Shown: piece by piece, positions 59,446 to 64,000 of the stretch
How positions within the stretch are numbered: position 1 is the stretch's first letter
How the letters are laid out: every line of letters begins with the position of its first letter
From: Garcia nutans
Lineage: Eukaryota > Streptophyta > Magnoliopsida > Malpighiales > Euphorbiaceae
NCBI GenBank assembly: GCA_947685225.1
Contig: CANTUV010000072.1
Coordinates: forward strand, 620,001 to 684,000
DNA: 64,000 bases
Direction: 5' to 3'
Made by a program: the position numbers and the translations under genes
Notes under the pieces: model-generated
The model's database searches: none
The model's input: the letters and a program-made list of their open reading frames with translations, nothing else
Told to the model about the DNA's origin: nothing

Positions 59446-61035
59446 GTGAGGTTGAGACATGAGATCCAAAATCTGATTGATAATGGGAAGCTACCCGAGC
59501 CCAACAAGCCAAACACTAAAGACAACCCGTTACCAAAGTTCAATAGAGTACCGCCGCCGGCAACCTTCATGATTGGAGGAGGTTTGCATGAGAACTTTGT
59601 CATGTCTTCTTTTCAAGATATTGACGGAGAAGCAACCAAAGAAGAAAAGGTATTTGATGGAATTAAACAAGCTATGGTGGCTAAAGAGGTAACGATTTGT
59701 GTTGTCAATGGGTTTTGGGATTCAAGCGATAGTGATGATTATCTTGTATCCAAGAAGGAGGAGTGGACTTGGTCCGAGCCCAAAGAAGATGAAGTAATGA
59801 ACACTAGATCCGGTAAGCCTTATGCAAGGCCACCACCTAAGGAGGTAGAAACTAATAAGGGTAAGGAAGTTGAAGTAGGAAATAAAGAAGAAGAAGATGA
59901 TGCTGTGCTCAAGCAATTGAAAAGAACACAAGCAAGTGTTAGCATTTGGGACTTATTAGCTACTTCTAAAAAGCACCGAGACACTATGGTCAAAGCCTTG
60001 GCTAGCATGCCAATTTCTACCTCCACGACACCGGAGGAGCTGATCAACTTTATAAAGATTGGAGAAGTAATGAAATATGAAGATATTCAAGAAAAGAGTG
60101 AAGTTAATATGGGAGTAGTTTCTTTTTCAGATGCAGACTTACCGAAGGAGGGAAGAGATCACATCCACCCTCTCTTTATCAAAATAGAAGTCAAGGGGAA
60201 GAGGACTTTATGTGTAATGGTCGATGATGGGTCCACCATAAATGTTTGTCCACTTAAAATATTGCCAAATCTAGCCATGTCAACAAGAGATCTAAACCTA
60301 ACCGAGGTAACAATTCGTGCTTATGACAACACTAAGAGGCATGCCGAAGGGACTTTCAAAGCTGCTGTCAAGGTTGGTCCAATTGAATCTATTGTTGAGT
60401 TTGTTGTTTTAGACATACCAGTTACCTTTGCCTTGCTCTTGGGGCAACCATGGTTTCATCCTCTTGGTGGAGTTCCTTCCACCCTTCATCAAAAGATCAA
60501 GTTCCCCAACGGAGATGGGACAGTGGTCATTGAAGCTGAAGATAATAAGATTGTTAACACTCTAATGATTGAGAGGCCTCTCAATGGTTTCCAAGTAGCT
60601 GCAATTTCTGATGATAAATTAGTTGACTCCAAAGTTTTGAATATGATGAAGAACATGAACTACCTTCCCGGAGCTGGTCTTGGAAAGGGTAAGGCCGGTT
60701 TGACAAAGTTGCCAGACTTTAGAGCTCAAACTTCACAGAAAGGGTTGGGATATGATGAGGACAATGATGTCCAGCCAAACAAGAGTGAGAAGATGAGCTT
60801 CCCACCACTTGAAGAGGACTTTGTCAAAGCTCCAGATATGGGACCACTCCAAGGAAAGCCTGAGCCGATCATGTTCATGGGTAAGTTAATCCCAGGTTTT
60901 GAAATTTTTGCAGATGTGGCCGAGCTAGTGGACCAAGTGAAGAAAGAGCTCACCTTGTCAGCCGACAAAGAATCTAATCCAAAAGAGAATAATGAAGCTG
61001 TCCTGAAAGTCAAGAAGACTCCGGAGGAGATTGCT
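59446..61035 (+). pseudogene. Protease region of element I, cut by element J
   Basis: It continues the gag frame. Visible parts: LRHEIQNLIDNGKLPEPNKP, a hydrophilic linker with DSSDSDDY, and the retropepsin domain near 60180-60530 with active-site region VMVDDGSTINVCPL, then LLGQPWFHPLGGVPSTLHQK, a hallmark of Tat/Ogre proteases. Near 60640-60770 a glycine-rich LPGAGLGKGKAGL and KGLGYDEDND resemble a G-patch. RT, RNase H and integrase are not in the window because element J inserts at 61036; the frame only ends at TAA 61045 inside J. Confidence 0.88.
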
Positions 61036-63634
61036 TGTAATGTTTAAAATTTTAGATACTAAACTTTTAAATGAATAGTGATAATTAATAGGAAATTGTG
61101 ATATAAGTGATATGGATAAGTAATGTAAATAGTGGATCTCAAAAAAAAATTACCGAAGCAATTAACTATTTTTACGGTCTTATGAGAGTTAAAATCGAAT
61201 TAGAATCAACGGTTAAGAAAGAGGGTGCACCATAACTAAGATGAGATTGGCCACACTAGATTGAGTTGTATATATATGTGTGTTTGTGTGTGTGTGGACA
61301 GGTGTAAGAGTGTAGAAACTTCATTTCTTTCTTCATCATTCACGTTCAGCACCACCTTCCTCATCAAAACTCCTTCTTGCTTCCTAACTTCTAAGATTTT
61401 GATAAAAAAAACAAAGAGCAAACAATGTTTAGTTATAAGTTTTGAGAAGATTAAGATAGAAAGTTGATATTATTAACAAGTAAATAGAAAAAAGAAGAGT
61501 TTGAAGAGGTATGTGCTTATGTATTATACTTTGCAAATAATTAAATTTTTATGACTTTGTATGTTTGAATTGATTGATTGAGTCATTTATAATGAATTAT
61601 TTCTTAAAAATATTGATTAAATGGATTGATGAGTGAAAAATGAATTAAAAGAACTTATATGTGATGAGTTTGATTCTTAATTCAATCTTTATAATAATTG
61701 GGTACATTGATGTTGTTTTAGCCATAAGTGATATTTAAAGGTTTGATTAACTGAAGTTTGAGTAAAATATTAGATGTAGACTCTTTTATGTTAAAAAAAA
61801 AAAATTTGGATTTGATTCATTATTATCATATATTTTGAATATATTGAGTTAAAATGGTTAAGTATGCAAAATGCAGAATTTTTGCCTGACACGGCCAGTG
61901 ACATGGCCAAGTCAGTGGGTGTGTCTAGTGACACGGCCAGCGACACGACCAAGTCAGTGGGTGTGTCACATGCTGTCAAAAATTTCTAGTTTCTTTGTTG
62001 AGAGACACGGCCAGTGACATGGCCAAGTCAGTGGGTGTGTCTAGTGACACGGGCAGTGACACGGCCAAGTCAGTGGGTGTGTCACATGCTGTCAAAAATT
62101 TCTAGTTTCTTTGTTGAGAGACATGGCCAGTGACATGGCCAAGTCAGTGGGTGTGTCTAGTGACACGGGCAGAGACACGGCCAAGTCAGTGGGTGTGTCA
62201 CATGCTATCAAAATTTTTCATTTTTCATTGATGAGAGATATAGCCAAGTCATTGAACATAACTTAGTCGTGTCATGGAAAAGAGTGATAAACTTTGATTA
62301 TGTGACAAATATATATATCTAATACTAAATTTTAATGAAAGTATTGTTTCATTGAAATGATATATATATATATATATATACAATTCAGTGTTAACTACAA
62401 ACTAATGAATTGCCTGAATCATACTGATTTTAGATCTAGCTTGGGATTGAATGGCTAGCCAAAAGGGAGGATATCCAAAGTGTTAGTGGGCACTCTGTGC
62501 CATCAAAAGACACTCTGTGTCATCATACTCAGTGGGCATTCGTGCCATAGTGGGCCATTGGCCAAAATTCTATATAGTGGCATTAAATTGCCATCAGTGA
62601 CCCGTTATCCAAATCTAGAATCTGAGTTCAGTATGTATGGGCATAAGTAACATAGTTATACATAATGAAAACAATGTGTTATTCAATTGATGATAAATGA
62701 CTCAATTCTGAATCTAATTGTGCTTAGTATTTCAATTTACAATGAATTTAGTTAATTTCTTTATTTAACATTCGGAAAGTAATGCAATTCGAGGTTTCTA
62801 AATTGTTTAATCGATAGACCTCTTTTTATTAAATTTTCTCGCATATTATAACTACATAAGCACCATTAAGCTTTGCTTAGCGTGTTAGAATTGTTTTCTG
62901 ATGCGCAGATCAAACAAGGAGAGTTGAGACCGCAAAGTGAGAGGCTTACGTTCTTGATCAACTACATCATCAAGGTTCAATGAACAATATTGTGAATATT
63001 GTACTTGTTATGGTTAACATAGCAAATCTTTATAATTTTGTATGACAGTTGTATTAGTTTGAGAGTAGTTTGAGAATTTGATAATAATGGAAGTTTTTTT
63101 TAAGAGTTCTTTATAAATATATGGATATATGTGTGCTATATAAAGCTTAAGATTTGCAGTACTGCTGAAAGGTTTTATGACTTTATTTCTTTAGTACATA
63201 CATAGACATATATATAGAGCAATAATTGAATGTTAGATGACATCTCCTATGTAGGTAAGTGTATGGACTATGTAGGGGGTGTTACAATTAGGCTTACGTT
63301 CTTGATCAACTACATCATTAAGGTTCAATGAACAATATTGTGAATATTGTACTTGTTATGGTTCACATAGCAAATCTTTATAATTTTGTATGACAGTTGT
63401 ATTAGTTTGAGAGTAGTTTGAGAATTTGATAATAATGTAAGTTTTTTTTAAGAGTTCTTTATAAATATATGGATATATGTGTGCTATATAAAGCTTAAGA
63501 GTTGCAGTACTGCTGAAAGGTTTTATGACTTTATTTCTTTAGTACATACATAGACATATATATAGAGCAATAATTGAATGTTAGGTGACATCTCCTATGT
63601 AGGTAAGTGTATGGACTATGTAGGGGGTGTTACA
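61036..63634 (+). repeat. 5' LTR of element J with duplicated end
   Basis: 2599 bp including a tandem duplication of the last 348 bp. Features are a tg microsatellite (61275-61295), three 116-bp palindromic units (61888-62235), gggcac/gtgcc repeats (62485-62600) and the taagc-ttt-gctta stem (62867-62879). Two gggggtgttaca ends occur, at 63286 and 63634. Confidence 0.8.
61888..62235. repeat. Three 116-bp tandem units with gacacggcc motifs
   Basis: Units start at 61888, 62004 and 62120. Each carries four gacac(g/a)gcc-type motifs, two cagtgggtgtgtc segments and a catgct(g/a)tcaaaaattt tail. It is the J equivalent of the palindrome clusters of A, B and D. Confidence 0.88.
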
Positions 63635-63637
63635 ATT
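62942..63637 (+). repeat. Tandem duplication of J LTR end
   Basis: Two 348-bp copies (62942-63289, 63290-63637) start aggcttacgttcttgatcaa and end gttacaatt, so each includes the LTR terminus plus three following bases. Only a few differences are visible by eye, so it is recent. Confidence 0.9.
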
Positions 63638-63639
63638 AG

Positions 63640-63651
63640 TGGTATTAGAGC
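63640..63651 (+). promoter_or_regulatory. Primer-binding site of element J
   Basis: tggtattagagc differs by one base from the usual initiator tRNA-Met site tggtatcagagc. It follows only the second of the two LTR ends. Confidence 0.8.
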
Positions 63652-63780
63652 AGGTTTAGACGGTTCTAAGTTGTGGGTTAAAAGAAAAGAGAAGTACAAC
63701 TGTCATTGCTATGTGAACTATACAATTGAACAAATGTTTGATGCAGTTGATATTTTTTTTTATATGTTTAAAGGTATAAG

Positions 63781-64000
63781 ATGGCCTCTGAATCCCATCA
63801 AGGCACTAAGGATCAAGCTGCATCCTCACACAGTCAATCTAGTGTGGGAAATCAGCAACCATCGGAACCTTCTACGAACAAATTCCATTAGATCCTCAAT
63901 TTGTGAGAAATATGGGGGAAATTCTTAGGCAAATTGTGAGAGTTACTCCTCCTGCACAACCTCCACCGCCAGTACTCCAAAGATCTCCTTTGGAGAGAGT
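63781..64000 (+). pseudogene. Start of gag of element J (broken, runs off edge)
   Basis: The ATG at 63781 begins MASESHQGTKDQAASSHSQS and reaches a TAG near 63889. In a shifted frame the sequence continues PLDPQFVRNMGEILRQIVRV and APPPPV-type proline runs, matching the N-terminus of the B gag (LLRQAPVQPPPPPP). So the gag is frameshifted near 63885, or uses another arrangement. It is cut by the window end. Confidence 0.6.

Larger units (their letters stand above)
61036..64000 (+). mobile_element. Chromovirus-like element J, 5' part
   Basis: The 5' LTR starts tgtaatgtttaaaattttag at 61036 and has its effective end at 63634. A primer-binding site and the beginning of gag follow to the window edge. 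The 5 bases before it are ttgct; the matching copy would lie outside. LTR blocks (atcaacggttaagaa near 61207, the ctttgcttagcgtg stem) show kinship with element A. It interrupts the Tat element I. Confidence 0.82.

Overview
The window is plant nuclear DNA, most likely from a flowering plant; the species cannot be told. Everything recognisable is transposable-element sequence typical of angiosperms: Ty3/gypsy chromovirus (Tekay/Del-like) and Tat/Ogre-like LTR retrotransposons, a Mutator-like (MULE) transposase, a GRF zinc-finger remnant and plant mobile domain (PMD) sequence. No intact host gene, tRNA, rRNA or CRISPR array was found. The DNA is AT-rich, and most long reading frames in the LTRs are incidental.

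Layout. 1-3014: degenerate AT-rich repeats, a 27-bp hairpin, a weak hAT-like candidate and a Copia-type LTR remnant. 3070-5655: a decayed MULE transposase with a tandemly duplicated SWIM exon. 6167-10500: a Tat-type solo LTR split by a second, inverted Tat-type solo LTR (8073-10263); both have perfect 5-bp target duplications. 10506-14604: MULE-like tail repeat, GRF zinc-finger pseudogene, unidentified fragments. 14610-47806: a minus-strand chromovirus relic (element C, 5' part at 44882-47806, probable 3' LTR at 36941-35307 plus 15066-14610). Its probable LTR holds solo LTR D (15067-35301), which holds the non-autonomous element A (15639-33676), which holds the young element B (20275-29735). 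D, A and B each have perfect 5-bp target duplications (cataa, gaaag, atact). A gag-only Tat derivative E (36947-44876, minus) sits in C's integrase.

48165-61035: a Tat/Ogre-like complex on the plus strand. An integrase fragment (H) is followed by a 3' region carrying two antisense intron-containing genes with their own TATA boxes: a DUF7745-like gene (50943-49745) and a PMD gene (53747-51274). The DUF7745-like second exon is bracketed by two three-hairpin arrays with GNRA-type loops. Next come a palindromic array, a 3'-UTR minisatellite, a polypurine tract, one LTR (54839-57075), a primer-binding site and a second gag-protease region (I). One LTR therefore joins two internal regions. I is cut at 61036 by another chromovirus-like element (J), whose 5' LTR has a duplicated 348-bp end and whose gag runs off the window.

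Together this is a layered graveyard of LTR elements. B shows the autonomous chromovirus plan (gag, protease, RT, RNase H, integrase, chromodomain), broken only by five TAG codons at expected glutamines. A keeps only the ends needed in cis and probably moved with proteins from B-like elements. The Tat elements provide the most unusual content: antisense accessory genes, repeated RNA-like hairpins and fast-changing palindromes in their LTRs.
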